DNA from: Caballeronia arvi
Lineage (GTDB): Bacteria > Pseudomonadota > Gammaproteobacteria > Burkholderiales > Burkholderiaceae
Direction: 5' to 3'
Length of the DNA: 64,000 bases
Assembly: GCF_001544695.2 (NCBI RefSeq)
Contig: NZ_FCOM02000009.1
Coordinates: forward strand, 1 to 64,000
Shown: in pieces, positions 8,945 through 17,494 of the stretch
Layout: every line of letters begins with the position of its first letter
Position numbering within the stretch: position 1 is the first letter of the stretch
The notes under the pieces: generated by a model
The model's database searches: none
Told to the model about the DNA's origin: nothing
Seen by the model: the letters and a program-made list of their open reading frames with translations, nothing else
Made by a program: the position numbers and the translations under genes

Positions 8945-9856
8945 CTATTGCAGCAGTTCTTCGACCTCTTCCAGCGAAGGCGAATGCGCGCCCGAATGAC
9001 GGCACGCCGCCGCGCCCGCCGCGAGCGCGAACTTCAGATGATCGGACCAGCCGCCGTGGCGCGCCATCAGGCTGTAGAGCAGTCCGCCGATGGACGCATC
9101 GCCTGCGCCGACCGTATCCGCCACTTCGACGCTCGGCGGGCGCGCGCTGAATTGCTCGTCGCCCGCGTAGAGCGTGGCTTGCGCCGAGCCGCGCGTGACG
9201 AGCACGGTGGCTTGCGGGTTCATCGAGCGGATTTTTGAGAGCGCGTCCGCTTCGGGCATGCCCTTGAACAGCATGTGCAGATCTTCGTCCGACACTTTGA
9301 TGAGATCGGCGAGGCCCGCCATGTTGCGCAGGATCGGCTCGTAGCCGTGCTCCATCAGATTGCGATAGTTCGGGTCGAAGCTGATCTTCACGCCGTGCTC
9401 GCGCAATTCGGCGGCAAGTTTCGCGAGCGTGGCGCCGAGCGGCTGGCGCACGAGGCTGATGCAGCCGAAATGCGCCCACTTCACGCGCTCCATCCAGCCT
9501 TGCGGCAGCCGCGACGGATCGAATGCCAGATCCGCGCCGTTCTCGCCCATGAAGTAGTACGTAGGCGGTTGCGTCTTGTGGACGATCGCGAGCAGCGGCG
9601 GACGCTCCACTCGCTGCATGAAGCGCATGTCCAGACCCGATGCGGCGCTCGCTTCCCACAGGTCGTCGGAGAAATTGTCCGTGCCGAGCGAGCCGGCGCA
9701 GGCCGTCGGCAGGCCGAGCCGCGCGACCGCGCGCGCGACGTTCCAGCCTGCGCCGCCCGGACGCGACAGCCAGCTCGACACGTCCGTGCGGATCATGTCG
9801 GTGAGAATGTCGCCTGCCGACACGAATTGCGGGAAGTTGGGTTGCTCGCTTGCCAT
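8945..9856 (-). CDS. PfkB-family carbohydrate kinase, probable fructokinase
   Basis: A 303-residue ribokinase/PfkB-type kinase that would phosphorylate a sugar with ATP. The N-terminal signature GGAGWNVARAVARLG (near residue 34) and the C-terminal catalytic motif VADTVGAGDASIGGLLY (near 245) with its catalytic Asp are both clear. The start at 9856 follows GGTGA, and the upstream isomerase stop codon lies only five bases away, so translation is probably coupled. Together with the isomerase, fructose is the likeliest substrate, giving fructose-6-phosphate. That specificity is inferred from context. Confidence 0.85.
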   Translation of the reverse strand: MASEQPNFPQFVSAGDILTDMIRTDVSSWLSRPGGAGWNVARAVARLGLPTACAGSLGTDNFSDDLWEASAASGLDMRFMQRVERPPLLAIVHKTQPPTYYFMGENGADLAFDPSRLPQGWMERVKWAHFGCISLVRQPLGATLAKLAAELREHGVKISFDPNYRNLMEHGYEPILRNMAGLADLIKVSDEDLHMLFKGMPEADALSKIRSMNPQATVLVTRGSAQATLYAGDEQFSARPPSVEVADTVGAGDASIGGLLYSLMARHGGWSDHLKFALAAGAAACRHSGAHSPSLEEVEELLQ

Positions 9857-9861
9857 CGTTG

Positions 9862-11115
9862 TCACCGTGAGGTTTGGGGCGGAGAAAGCGCGTTCAGCAC
9901 TTCGTAGCACGCGCCCATCGTGTGGTAGTCGGTTTTGCCGGCGGGACTCTTCTCGTCGCCGTACTTGCGGTTGTCGCACGTGAGAATGCGAAACCACGCG
10001 CCATATTCGTGATCGACGAAGTGCGCCCAGCTATAGCGCCACAGTTCGTCGTAGCAGTCCCAGAAACGCTCGCGGCCCGTGCGCGCGCCGAGCAGCGCCG
10101 CCGCCGCGAAGCTTTCTGCCTGCACCCAGAAATATTTGTCGTGATCGCAGATCGTGTCGTCGGGACCGAAGCCGTAGTAGAGGCCGCCGTGACGGCTGTC
10201 CCACGCGCGGCTGAATCCGGCGTCGAACAGTTCGACGGCGCGGGCGCTAAGCCACGGCAGCGCGCGATGCCGCTCCAGTATCAGCAGCAGCTTGGCCCAT
10301 TCGGTCTGATGCCCCGGTTGAAAGCCCCACGGACGGAAGATGTTCGAGCTGTCCGATTCGTTGTAGTGCCAATCCACCGACCAGTCGCGGTGAAAGTGCT
10401 CCCACACCAGCCCGTTCGACAGCTTCGCCTGACGCAGCGTGATATTGCCGGCGATCTTTTCCGCGCGGTCCAGATAGATGACGTGGCCGGTCGCCTCGTA
10501 CGCGGCGAGCAGCGCCTCGGTCGCGTGCATGTTCGCGTTCTGCCCGCGATAGCCGGAAAGTTGCCAGTCGGCAGTTGCTTCGTCGGCGTAGAGGCCGGCG
10601 TCCGCATCCCAGAAACGCTTCTCCATGATCGCGAAGGTTTCGTCGATCATCGGCTTCGCTTCGTCGATGCCCGCCATCGCCGCGTGCGCACAGGCAAGCA
10701 GCACGAATGCCATGCCGTAGCAGTGGCGCGTGCCGTCGAGCGTGCGCTTCTGGCCGTCGCGCCACTCGAGTTCCCAGTCGTAGCCTTCGTTCGCGGCGTC
10801 CCAGTGTGCGTCGCGAAGAAATTTGAAAGCGTGGCGCGCGTCGTCCTGATACGCGGCGTCGCCGAAGTGGCGGTACGCCATCGCGTAATTGAAGACGAAG
10901 CGCGTGCTGCTGACGAGATGACGCGTCGTGCGGTCGTAGACGCTGCCGTCGTCCTTGAAGAAATGAAAGAAACCGCCGGACGGGTCGCGCGCGTTGGGTG
11001 CGTAGAACGCGAGCGTGTCGCGCACGTGCGAGAGCAGGAAGTCGCGGCTGCGGAAATCGGTCTCGCGTTCCACTGACACTTCTTGCGCGATGGCAGGTAA
11101 GGCGGTCATGTTCAT
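9862..11115 (-). CDS. AGE-family sugar isomerase/epimerase, probable mannose isomerase
   Basis: A 417-residue (alpha/alpha)6-barrel enzyme of the N-acylglucosamine 2-epimerase family, which includes mannose isomerase YihS. Typical motifs include the GGFFHFF segment near 47, NANMHATEALLAAYE near 192, a conserved histidine in FRPWGFQPGHQTEWAK, and WVQAESFAAA near 330. A plausible reaction is aldose-ketose interconversion such as mannose to fructose. The ATG overlaps the stop of the LacI gene (ATGA), and the kinase follows five bases downstream, so the three form one operon. Mannose versus another aldose or N-acylglucosamine cannot be settled from sequence. Confidence 0.82.
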   Translation of the reverse strand: MNMTALPAIAQEVSVERETDFRSRDFLLSHVRDTLAFYAPNARDPSGGFFHFFKDDGSVYDRTTRHLVSSTRFVFNYAMAYRHFGDAAYQDDARHAFKFLRDAHWDAANEGYDWELEWRDGQKRTLDGTRHCYGMAFVLLACAHAAMAGIDEAKPMIDETFAIMEKRFWDADAGLYADEATADWQLSGYRGQNANMHATEALLAAYEATGHVIYLDRAEKIAGNITLRQAKLSNGLVWEHFHRDWSVDWHYNESDSSNIFRPWGFQPGHQTEWAKLLLILERHRALPWLSARAVELFDAGFSRAWDSRHGGLYYGFGPDDTICDHDKYFWVQAESFAAAALLGARTGRERFWDCYDELWRYSWAHFVDHEYGAWFRILTCDNRKYGDEKSPAGKTDYHTMGACYEVLNALSPPQTSR

Positions 11116-12131
11116 GGCGTGCTGATGTCCTGTCTCGTGCCCGAGCTCGCGCGAGGAACGAAAGTGACGGCGACGAGCGTATCGGCCTGGCTCGGCGGGC
11201 TCGATTGATCTTCCAACAGCAACTCGACGCCGCGGCGCCCGAGCGCTTCCTTGTCGACGGTGACGGTCGAGAGCGGCGGCGTGCTTTGCGCGGCGGCCGG
11301 AATGTCGTCGAAACCGACAAACGCGATGTCGTCCGGCACGCGCAACCCGTGCGCGAGACAGACGCGCATCGCGGCGAGGGCCGCTGCATCGTTATAGGCG
11401 AAAACGGCGTCGGGCAGCGGACCGGATTGCGCGCGGGCGTCGGCGATCAGGCGCTCCATTGCGTCGGCGGCGGCGAGATCGGCGGGCAGGCCCGCCTGCG
11501 TCATGATTTCTAGCGTCGGATCGAAGAGCAGGCCGGCATCGAAAAACGCTTTCCGATATCCAAGCGCACGCTGCGCGATGCTGTGATGCGCGAGCGACCC
11601 GCCGATGAACGCGATGCGCCGCCGCCCTTGCGCGAACAGATGCTGCATCGCGAGCGACGCACCTTTCACGTTGTCGATGTTGACCGAGCGGAAACCCGGC
11701 GCGCGCAGATCGATCAGCACGGTGGGTCGCGCGAGCGAATGCAGGTGCGTGAGCAATTCGGGCTCGACGAAACCCGCAACCGCGATGGCGTCGGGCGCGT
11801 GCAGCCGCATTTGCTGCGCGAGATCGTGCGTCGGCCCGGCAGTGAGCACCGACGGCACGAGCCGCCGTTCGCGGCACGCTTCCTCGAAACCGTTCAGCAC
11901 GTGCGAAAAGAACGGGCTGACGGCGAAATTGTTGTGCTGACGGTGCAGCAGAAAGGTCACGCGACGAATGCGCGTGCGCAACTGCCCGGAGTCATAGCCG
12001 AGTTGCTGCGCGACTTCGACGACACGCACGCGCGTCGCCTCGGACAAGCCCGGTTGATTCTTGAGCGCGCGCGACACCGTCCCGATCGAGACGCTTGCCG
12101 CACGCGCGACATCGCGAATGGTGGTGGCCAT
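11112..12131 (-). CDS. LacI-family transcriptional regulator
   Basis: A 339-residue regulator. Residues 3-25 form the helix-turn-helix (TIRDVARAASVSIGTVSRAL), followed by the hinge and a periplasmic-binding-protein-like effector domain ending near 330. It is the first gene of the isomerase-kinase operon and overlaps the isomerase start, so it presumably senses the same sugar and represses its own operon. A candidate operator lies in the leader at 12229-12251. Confidence 0.92.
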   Translation of the reverse strand: MATTIRDVARAASVSIGTVSRALKNQPGLSEATRVRVVEVAQQLGYDSGQLRTRIRRVTFLLHRQHNNFAVSPFFSHVLNGFEEACRERRLVPSVLTAGPTHDLAQQMRLHAPDAIAVAGFVEPELLTHLHSLARPTVLIDLRAPGFRSVNIDNVKGASLAMQHLFAQGRRRIAFIGGSLAHHSIAQRALGYRKAFFDAGLLFDPTLEIMTQAGLPADLAAADAMERLIADARAQSGPLPDAVFAYNDAAALAAMRVCLAHGLRVPDDIAFVGFDDIPAAAQSTPPLSTVTVDKEALGRRGVELLLEDQSSPPSQADTLVAVTFVPRASSGTRQDISTP

Positions 12132-12228
12132 CGTGGTGTTCTCTGTCTCCGCCTGTTTGTCGGCTGTCTTTGGTTGCTTAGCGAGCGCGCACGATGTTTA
12201 TCGCGCCCGCCCGATTCGCTTTTCGAGG

Positions 12229-12251
12229 GCGATTGTATAGTAAAAAATCGC
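12229..12251. promoter_or_regulatory. Inverted-repeat operator candidate upstream of LacI operon
   Basis: GCGATT and AATCGC are separated by 11 AT-rich bases containing TATAGT, which could be a -10 element. It sits about 100 bp upstream of the LacI start. Another inverted pair, CGTTTCC (12305-12311) and GGAAACG (12340-12346), lies just downstream of the methyltransferase gene. Neither matches a known consensus closely. Confidence 0.3.
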
Positions 12252-12346
12252 AAAATCACCCTCGCGGGAGATTGGAGAAAACCAGTAGCCCCTTGTTGTA
12301 TATACGTTTCCTTGCGGTTTGTTTGTTTAGTAAAATTTAGGAAACG

Positions 12347-12961
12347 CTAGGCCGATGTTTCCCGATCGTGGATCGAGCGCTTGTCGGGGGTCCAGACATC
12401 GAGAACGAGATCATCGTCCCAGTAGTGGCACAGCACCGGCATGCTCATGCGGCCCCGCAGCTTCGCGTGAACGTCGTCGCCGTTCTGGCTCCAGCCTTCG
12501 ATCGGCCTGCGCCAGTGACACGCGACGACCGCGCCGTTACGCGACAAGGTCTGATGAATATGCTCGACGATATGCCATAGCTGCGGCTCGTCAAGGTAAT
12601 AGCCGATTTCGCTGATCACGACGAGGTCGAACTTGCCGCTCGGCCAGGCATCTGGCAACAGCATCTGCTGGACCTTCACGTTCGGGCATTGCGCGACGCG
12701 TTGCCGCGTGAGCGCGACGGCGTCCTCGGAAATATCGGTGGCGATGAGTTCGTCGCAGCGTGCCGCGAGCAGCGCGGTCAGCTCGCCGTTGCCGCATCCG
12801 GGCTCGAACGCGCGCGCATAGTGCTCTTGCGGCAGCGAAGCGAGCGTGAGCGCCCGCTTGCGTCGCTCATACCAGCGATGCCTGATCTTCCAGGGATCGT
12901 CGTTTTCGCGATACAGGTCATTGAAGTACTGCTTAGTATTGTTGTTTGTGTTGTAGTTCAT
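12347..12961 (-). CDS. NodS-like SAM-dependent methyltransferase
   Basis: A 204-residue class I methyltransferase resembling rhizobial NodS, which N-methylates the de-acetylated end of lipochitooligosaccharides. The NodS-type N-terminus YFNDLYRENDDPW is present; motif I (EPGCGNGEL, residues 53-61) binds SAM, and the second acidic residue lies in IATDIS. The C-terminal region keeps the HWRRPIEGW segment of this family. The start overlaps the stop of the PIG-L deacetylase (ATGA), indicating coupled synthesis. By analogy the substrate is an amino sugar or aminoglycolipid exposed by the deacetylase. No nodC-type chitin synthase is present, so a Nod-factor role is not implied. Confidence 0.82.
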   Translation of the reverse strand: MNYNTNNNTKQYFNDLYRENDDPWKIRHRWYERRKRALTLASLPQEHYARAFEPGCGNGELTALLAARCDELIATDISEDAVALTRQRVAQCPNVKVQQMLLPDAWPSGKFDLVVISEIGYYLDEPQLWHIVEHIHQTLSRNGAVVACHWRRPIEGWSQNGDDVHAKLRGRMSMPVLCHYWDDDLVLDVWTPDKRSIHDRETSA

Positions 12962-13761
12962 ATGAGTACGACTTCGAAAGGCCGCGTCAGCCGGGCCAAC
13001 ACATGCTCAGGCAGTACTGGCGCCTGGCCGGTTGCGGCGTCAGGTTCGAGTTGGCTTCGGAAAGCCTGCACGGCCCGAAGCTTCCGGGCGTGCGTTGCGC
13101 CGTCGAGAACGATACGGCGAGCACGGCTCCATGGCACGCGCGTATCGTCCGGCGACGCCCAGTGCCACGTCCAGAGCGGCACCTCCACGCAAGGCAGTTC
13201 GAGCGCTTCTGCCGCAGCATGAACGGCGCGCCCGGCTGCCTCGTGGTCGGGGTGCCCATCATAGCGCCATGTGGTGAAAACGATATCGCCCGGTTGAAGA
13301 TGTTTGGATAGCAATCCTGACAAGCCGGCATCGATACGGCCCGGTTCGCCGTCCTGAAGTCCGAGTCTGACCACCTGCACATGACGCAGACGCAACCGCT
13401 GCAGCGCAGCCCTCGTTTCCAGCGGGCGCACGCGTGCAAGGCGTTCAGGCGGCCATTCGGGCGAATTCGGATGGCTCGCAGTGCCGTCCGTCACGGCGAC
13501 GATGAGTATGTTTCGGCTGATTTCCGAGAGACGCGCGAGCAGTCCTCCGGTGCCGAGGATTTCGTCGTCTGGGTGTGGCGCAACTACGACAGCGCGGCCA
13601 CCGAATGGCACGAGTTCCGCGGGATCGACTTCAGGCAGCGCGCCGAGACGCCCCCATCCCTGCCATGCGGATTCGGGGGTGCCGTCGCCGGAAATGGCGC
13701 GGTCGGTGGCGGTGTCGGTCGTCGACTGGTCGGCCGGCGCCCGCGTGCTCACACTTGCCAT
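12958..13761 (-). CDS. PIG-L family zinc deacetylase
   Basis: A 267-residue LmbE/PIG-L-type metal-dependent deacetylase, a family that removes acetyl groups from N-acetylglucosaminyl or related conjugates. The zinc motif APHPDDEILG is at residues 61-70, with H63 and D66 as ligands, and a third histidine lies in YDGHPDHEAAG. The ATG at 13761 is preceded by GGAGGAAC and lies inside the last 13 bases of the acyl-CoA dehydrogenase gene. Its own stop overlaps the methyltransferase start. The coupled order dehydrogenase, deacetylase, methyltransferase suggests one pathway acting on a single glycoconjugate. Confidence 0.87.
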   Translation of the reverse strand: MASVSTRAPADQSTTDTATDRAISGDGTPESAWQGWGRLGALPEVDPAELVPFGGRAVVVAPHPDDEILGTGGLLARLSEISRNILIVAVTDGTASHPNSPEWPPERLARVRPLETRAALQRLRLRHVQVVRLGLQDGEPGRIDAGLSGLLSKHLQPGDIVFTTWRYDGHPDHEAAGRAVHAAAEALELPCVEVPLWTWHWASPDDTRVPWSRARRIVLDGATHARKLRAVQAFRSQLEPDAATGQAPVLPEHVLARLTRPFEVVLI

Positions 13762-14786
13762 GAAATCTGTTCCTCCTCGATGACGCGCTCGGCGAGCGAC
13801 GCTTCGTCGCGCTCGGCGTGGCTTTGTCGGATGAATACGGGCAGGTCGGCCATGAGTTGCGCAAAATGCGCGTCCCGGCACAGCGGACCTGCGCCGAGCG
13901 CACGGCCCGCGTGCTCGACGACGAATGCCGCTGCGTGCTCCGCCGCGAGCCGTGCGCGCATCGCGGGCGCCATCGCGTCGGCGGCGGGCTCACGATCGAT
14001 GAACGCCGCCGTTTCGCGCAGCAGTGCAGCCGTGGCGCACAGCGTCGTGTCGATGGAGCCGAGATGCGCAAGCTTGTGCGGGCCAGCGCGATGCTTCGCG
14101 TCGCGCGCGACGAACGTGGCGATGCCAGCGGCCGCGCCGAACCAGCAAGCGGCGATTCCCGCGCCGCCGTGCCAGAAGCCTGGCCGCTCGAGATAGGCGC
14201 GTGGCGAGCCGATGAGTCGCGCGCTCACGCGCTCGAAGCGAACGTCGACGCTCGCGCTCGCTCGCATGCCGACCGCTTGCCAGCCAGTGCCGGTGATGTT
14301 CACGCCTCGCTCTCTCAGGTCGACGGCTGCGAGCACCGGTTCGTTGCGCTCGTTCCACGCCGTCACGAGCGCATGCGTGACCGATGCCGCGCCGGAACAC
14401 CAGGACTTCGTGCCGTGCAGCAGCACGGTCTGCGCTTCCGGGTCGCCCAGCGCCGAGAGACGCGCGTTCGGTGGCTCGGCCGCCCACACGGCCCATGCGC
14501 TGCCGTCCTGCGGCTGTGCATAGCCGAGTTCCGCAAGGATCGCGAGCGCATCCGTATGACCTTCGTACAGCTTGACCAACGACAGGTCGAACGCTGCTAC
14601 CACGCCAAGGGCGCGCCAGCGCTCGACAGTGCGGCCCTCGCCGGGCAAGGGCAGACGGTCGAGGCTGGCATCGATCAGCGCGCGCAACGCGCGTCCTGCG
14701 TCTTCGGCGCTGCCGCGTTGAAACGGTAGCTCGCCGAGGAAAGCGCGCAGCGTGGACGCCGTCGCATGGTCTTCGACGCAATTCAT
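13749..14786 (-). CDS. Acyl-CoA dehydrogenase-like flavoprotein
   Basis: A 345-residue protein with acyl-CoA dehydrogenase fold, somewhat shorter than the usual 380. The middle domain is recognisable from the LHGTKSWCSGAASVTHALV region. Its C-terminal helical domain lacks a strong canonical catalytic-glutamate motif that I could place, so activity is uncertain. The start at 14786 (MNCVEDHATAS) has only a weak upstream purine run. It is the first gene of the deacetylase/methyltransferase cluster and overlaps the next gene. In this setting it may desaturate an acyl or acyl-carrier chain attached to the sugar, which is an inference. Confidence 0.78.
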   Translation of the reverse strand: MNCVEDHATASTLRAFLGELPFQRGSAEDAGRALRALIDASLDRLPLPGEGRTVERWRALGVVAAFDLSLVKLYEGHTDALAILAELGYAQPQDGSAWAVWAAEPPNARLSALGDPEAQTVLLHGTKSWCSGAASVTHALVTAWNERNEPVLAAVDLRERGVNITGTGWQAVGMRASASVDVRFERVSARLIGSPRAYLERPGFWHGGAGIAACWFGAAAGIATFVARDAKHRAGPHKLAHLGSIDTTLCATAALLRETAAFIDREPAADAMAPAMRARLAAEHAAAFVVEHAGRALGAGPLCRDAHFAQLMADLPVFIRQSHAERDEASLAERVIEEEQISWQV

Positions 14787-15109
14787 GTTTCGTTCCGCGC
14801 TCGGTGAGTGACGGGCTGTGTCCGCATGACGTGTCCTGTGTGCGCTTTCTGCGTGGTTATGGACAAGAGTGTGGCAAGGGACATGCCCGGGCGCCATTCG
14901 GCCAAAAGGAGTAGGCCGAAACGCGGGACGGCAGGCAACGAACGAAATTGAATCGAGACGTCGAGTCAGGTGTTTTGGCCTATCCCGTTTGGCTGAATCG
15001 ACGCCGGCGCGGAGCCGGGCTCAAATGACACGAAGGCCGCATGTCGCGGCCATCGTCGGAGGAAAGGAAGATGATGGAGCAGGGAGCGTCGCCGCCGCGC
15101 GGGTTTGAA
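14787..15109. other. Intergenic region upstream of acyl-CoA dehydrogenase
   Basis: About 320 bp between two minus-strand genes. It should contain the promoter of the dehydrogenase cluster, but no consensus element could be placed. A 6-bp stem, GGCCGC (15035-15040) with GCGGCC (15046-15051), lies downstream of the SBF transporter gene and might terminate it, though no T-run follows. No protein frame is convincing. Confidence 0.4.
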
Positions 15110-16129
15110 TCAGCGGCGAACGGGAGCGCCGACGCGCTTGCCGTCGCGCGCAGGTTCGGGCGCGGTCTTGCGCGCGCCCCAGCGCTGCGCGAGCACGGCG
15201 CACACCATGAGCTGGATCTGATGAAACAGCATGAGCGGCAACACGACCGCGCCGACCGCATGCGAAGCGAAGATCACTTTCGCCATCGGAATGCCGGAGG
15301 CGAGGCTTTTCTTCGAGCCGCAGAAAATGATCGTGATCTGATCCGCGCGCGAGAAGCCGAGGCGCTTCGCAGTGAACGCCGTGATGAAGAGCGCGGCCGC
15401 CAGCAGCAGAATGTTGACCGCGAGCAGGCCGGCGAGCGTGGAGAGCGAGATCGAATGCCAGATGCCTTCGTTGACGGCCTCGCTGAACGCCACATACACG
15501 ACCAGCAGAATCGAGCCCTGATCCACGAACTTGAGCATCGCGCGATGCTTGTCGATCCATTTGCCGATGGCCGGCCGCAGCAGTTGCCCGGCGATGAACG
15601 GCACGAGCAGTTGCAACGTGATGTTGCCAACCGTCTGCCAAGGCGAGCCGGTCGTCGCGCCGTGATTGCTCACGACGAGGCCGACGAGCGCCGGCGTGAT
15701 GAAAATGCCGAGCAGGCTGGACGCGGACGCGCTGCACACGGCAGCCGGCACGTTGCCCTTCGCCATCGAGGTGAAAGCAATCGACGACTGCACCGTCGAA
15801 GGCAGCGTGCAAAGGAACAGGATGCCGGTGTAGAGCGCGGGCGTGACGAGCGGCGTGAGCACCGGCTTGAGCACGAGGCCGAGCAGCGGGAAAAGCGCAA
15901 AGGTGCTGAGCAGCACGACGAGATGCAGGCGCCAGTGGGTCGCGCCGGCGACGATAGCTTCGCGCGAGAGTTTTGCGCCATGCAGGAAGAACAGCAGACC
16001 GATGGCGATATCGGTGATCCAGTTGAAAGCCATCGCCACGCCGCCACGGCATGGCAGGAAGCTCGCAATGATGACCGTGCCGACGAGCGCCAGGGTGAAA
16101 TTGTCGGGGAGAAATTTGGGCCGTGCCAT
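15110..16129 (-). CDS. Bile acid:sodium symporter (SBF) family transporter
   Basis: A 339-residue inner-membrane protein with about ten hydrophobic helices, matching the SBF-like group typified by YfeH. The segments TLPSTVQSSIAFTSMAKGN and FCGSKKSLASGIPMA are characteristic of this group. The C-terminal 25 residues are basic and hydrophilic. It presumably imports an organic anion with sodium, but the substrate is unknown. It appears monocistronic. Confidence 0.88.
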   Translation of the reverse strand: MARPKFLPDNFTLALVGTVIIASFLPCRGGVAMAFNWITDIAIGLLFFLHGAKLSREAIVAGATHWRLHLVVLLSTFALFPLLGLVLKPVLTPLVTPALYTGILFLCTLPSTVQSSIAFTSMAKGNVPAAVCSASASSLLGIFITPALVGLVVSNHGATTGSPWQTVGNITLQLLVPFIAGQLLRPAIGKWIDKHRAMLKFVDQGSILLVVYVAFSEAVNEGIWHSISLSTLAGLLAVNILLLAAALFITAFTAKRLGFSRADQITIIFCGSKKSLASGIPMAKVIFASHAVGAVVLPLMLFHQIQLMVCAVLAQRWGARKTAPEPARDGKRVGAPVRR

Positions 16130-16618
16130 TCAGAGAATCTCGTGCCTGGACGTCCCGAACAAGCTGTCCGGCGTTTTCGGCGTCAAGTCAGTAAAAACCA
16201 TGATTTTCGCTCGTACCCGATTAAATTGGCAAATTCATTTGCCGGATCGATTGATTACCAAACCGCATGGACGCTCGTTTCCGAGCAAAAAAGCGGTTTT
16301 CCGGCAGCAACATTTGGACCTTTAACAATGGTTTTCCGGTCGGAAATTTCGTCACATGATTGGGCGTCCGAAACGCCTGCATGAAGCGAAAAACTCTGAC
16401 GTAACACGGTGTTACAACCATCGAGCAGGCATAACACTTTTTGGCTCGACTGCCGACTCGACGCCCAATAAATTGTTGAATACACCGGTCGGCGGGTTTT
16501 TGCATCGTATCGATGCCATAGCCCGGGTGCTCCGACTACGGCCGGTTGTCCTCCTGGCGCGCAGCCCCGCTTTCGACGCCACGGACGAGAACATCGGTCG
16601 GACGTTGGCAGTTTGGAC
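16130..16618. other. AT-richer intergenic region with palindrome
   Basis: About 490 bp of divergent, noticeably AT-richer DNA between the SBF gene and the small secreted protein. It holds a perfect inverted repeat GTAACAC-G-GTGTTAC at 16401-16415, a likely protein-binding site. No RNA gene or protein frame with good features was identified. Confidence 0.45.
16401..16415. promoter_or_regulatory. 15-bp perfect palindrome, operator candidate
   Basis: GTAACAC and GTGTTAC flank a single G. The site lies about 270 bp from the SBF start and 200 bp from the small secreted protein start. The regulator is unknown. Confidence 0.35.
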
Positions 16619-16987
16619 ATGGCGCTCACTGGCTTTCGCAAGACTACCCGGCTTTTCGTATCTGCCGCGCTCGGCGCGCTGGCGGTAGCGGGTTCGCTCG
16701 CGCTCGCAGGGCCGCGCGCCGAATGGCTGTCGTCGGCGGTGTTCGACGATTCCGTGAGCAGCCGGCAATCGCTGCATTACACGCCGGTGGCCGCGAAAGA
16801 TGGCCTGACGCCCGTCAGCGCCGAAGTTCGCCCCGGCCCGCGCGCCGATCAGGCGGTTCCGCTTCGCGGTTCGGGCTCCATCCGCGCCGACATCACGCGC
16901 TACAACGAAGAGCGCAGTCTGCCGCGCCCGCCCGGGCGTCCGTCGGACGATGGCCGCACGCCGGCCAACGCAAGCTACCGTAACTGA
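16619..16987 (+). CDS. Small secreted or membrane-anchored protein of unknown function
   Basis: A 122-residue protein. Residues 1-35 read as a Sec signal: basic GFRKTTR, then hydrophobic LFVSAALGALAVAGSLALA. The mature part is Pro, Arg and Ser rich and low in predicted structure, ending PPGRPSDDGRTPANASYRN. The ATG at 16619 is preferred over the TTG two codons upstream. No family was recognised; small proteins of this kind occur in Burkholderiaceae. It lies upstream of the porin on the same strand but 500 bp away. Confidence 0.55.
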   Translation: MALTGFRKTTRLFVSAALGALAVAGSLALAGPRAEWLSSAVFDDSVSSRQSLHYTPVAAKDGLTPVSAEVRPGPRADQAVPLRGSGSIRADITRYNEERSLPRPPGRPSDDGRTPANASYRN

Positions 16988-17494
16988 CCACTTCTCTTCA
17001 CCAGCGTCTGGCGGCGTTCCGTGCATGATTTCGGGCGGAGCGCAAAAGTATCGGCGCGTCTAGTTCCGCTGTCACATTGACGTAATCGCGCCACAGTTGC
17101 GCGTCGAATTTCTCTCAGACGTTCCCCTCTTTTTTCCGCGCAAGGACAATGCGCCGTGCGCGGAAAAATGTCTTTTTTCGGTATTTCAGAAGGCTTTCTG
17201 TATCTCAAAAAGGCCCGCCGATACTGGCTTTGCAAGGCGTTGATTTCGATGAAAGCCAGCGCGCGCCCGCGACGCCATGTGCCTTTTCGCGTCTGCCACC
17301 AGTCAGCATTATCCGAACCGCTATACCCGCAATAACCAAAAACATTTTTGGCCGGAAAAATGGTCCGTAAAGATGGTGCCGCTCCACATGCGATGCCTCT
17401 TTCGCCCATTCGTCCGTCAGGCCCGGTCAGACGAGGCGAGTGCAAAGCCCCTCGCCCGCCAAGCTTTCAATTTTCGACAAAGACAGGAGAGTTC
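16988..17494 (+). other. Long leader region before porin with strong hairpin
   Basis: About 500 bp without a supported gene. A perfect 12-bp stem is formed by TTTTTCCGCGCA (17131-17142) and TGCGCGGAAAAA (17157-17168), followed by TGTCTTTTTT. This could terminate the small-protein transcript or form part of a structured porin leader. The remaining 320 bp to the porin start should carry its promoter. Confidence 0.45.
17131..17178 (+). terminator. Rho-independent terminator-like hairpin
   Basis: A 12-bp perfect stem, 14-nt loop and downstream T-run, 144 bp after the stop of the small secreted protein gene. An A-rich arm and T-rich arm at the base make it potentially bidirectional. Confidence 0.5.

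Noticed and set aside
12347..14786. Nodulation (nod) locus
   Set aside because: The methyltransferase resembles NodS and the deacetylase has the NodB-type role, but nodA, nodC and nod boxes are absent, so a Nod-factor locus is not supported.
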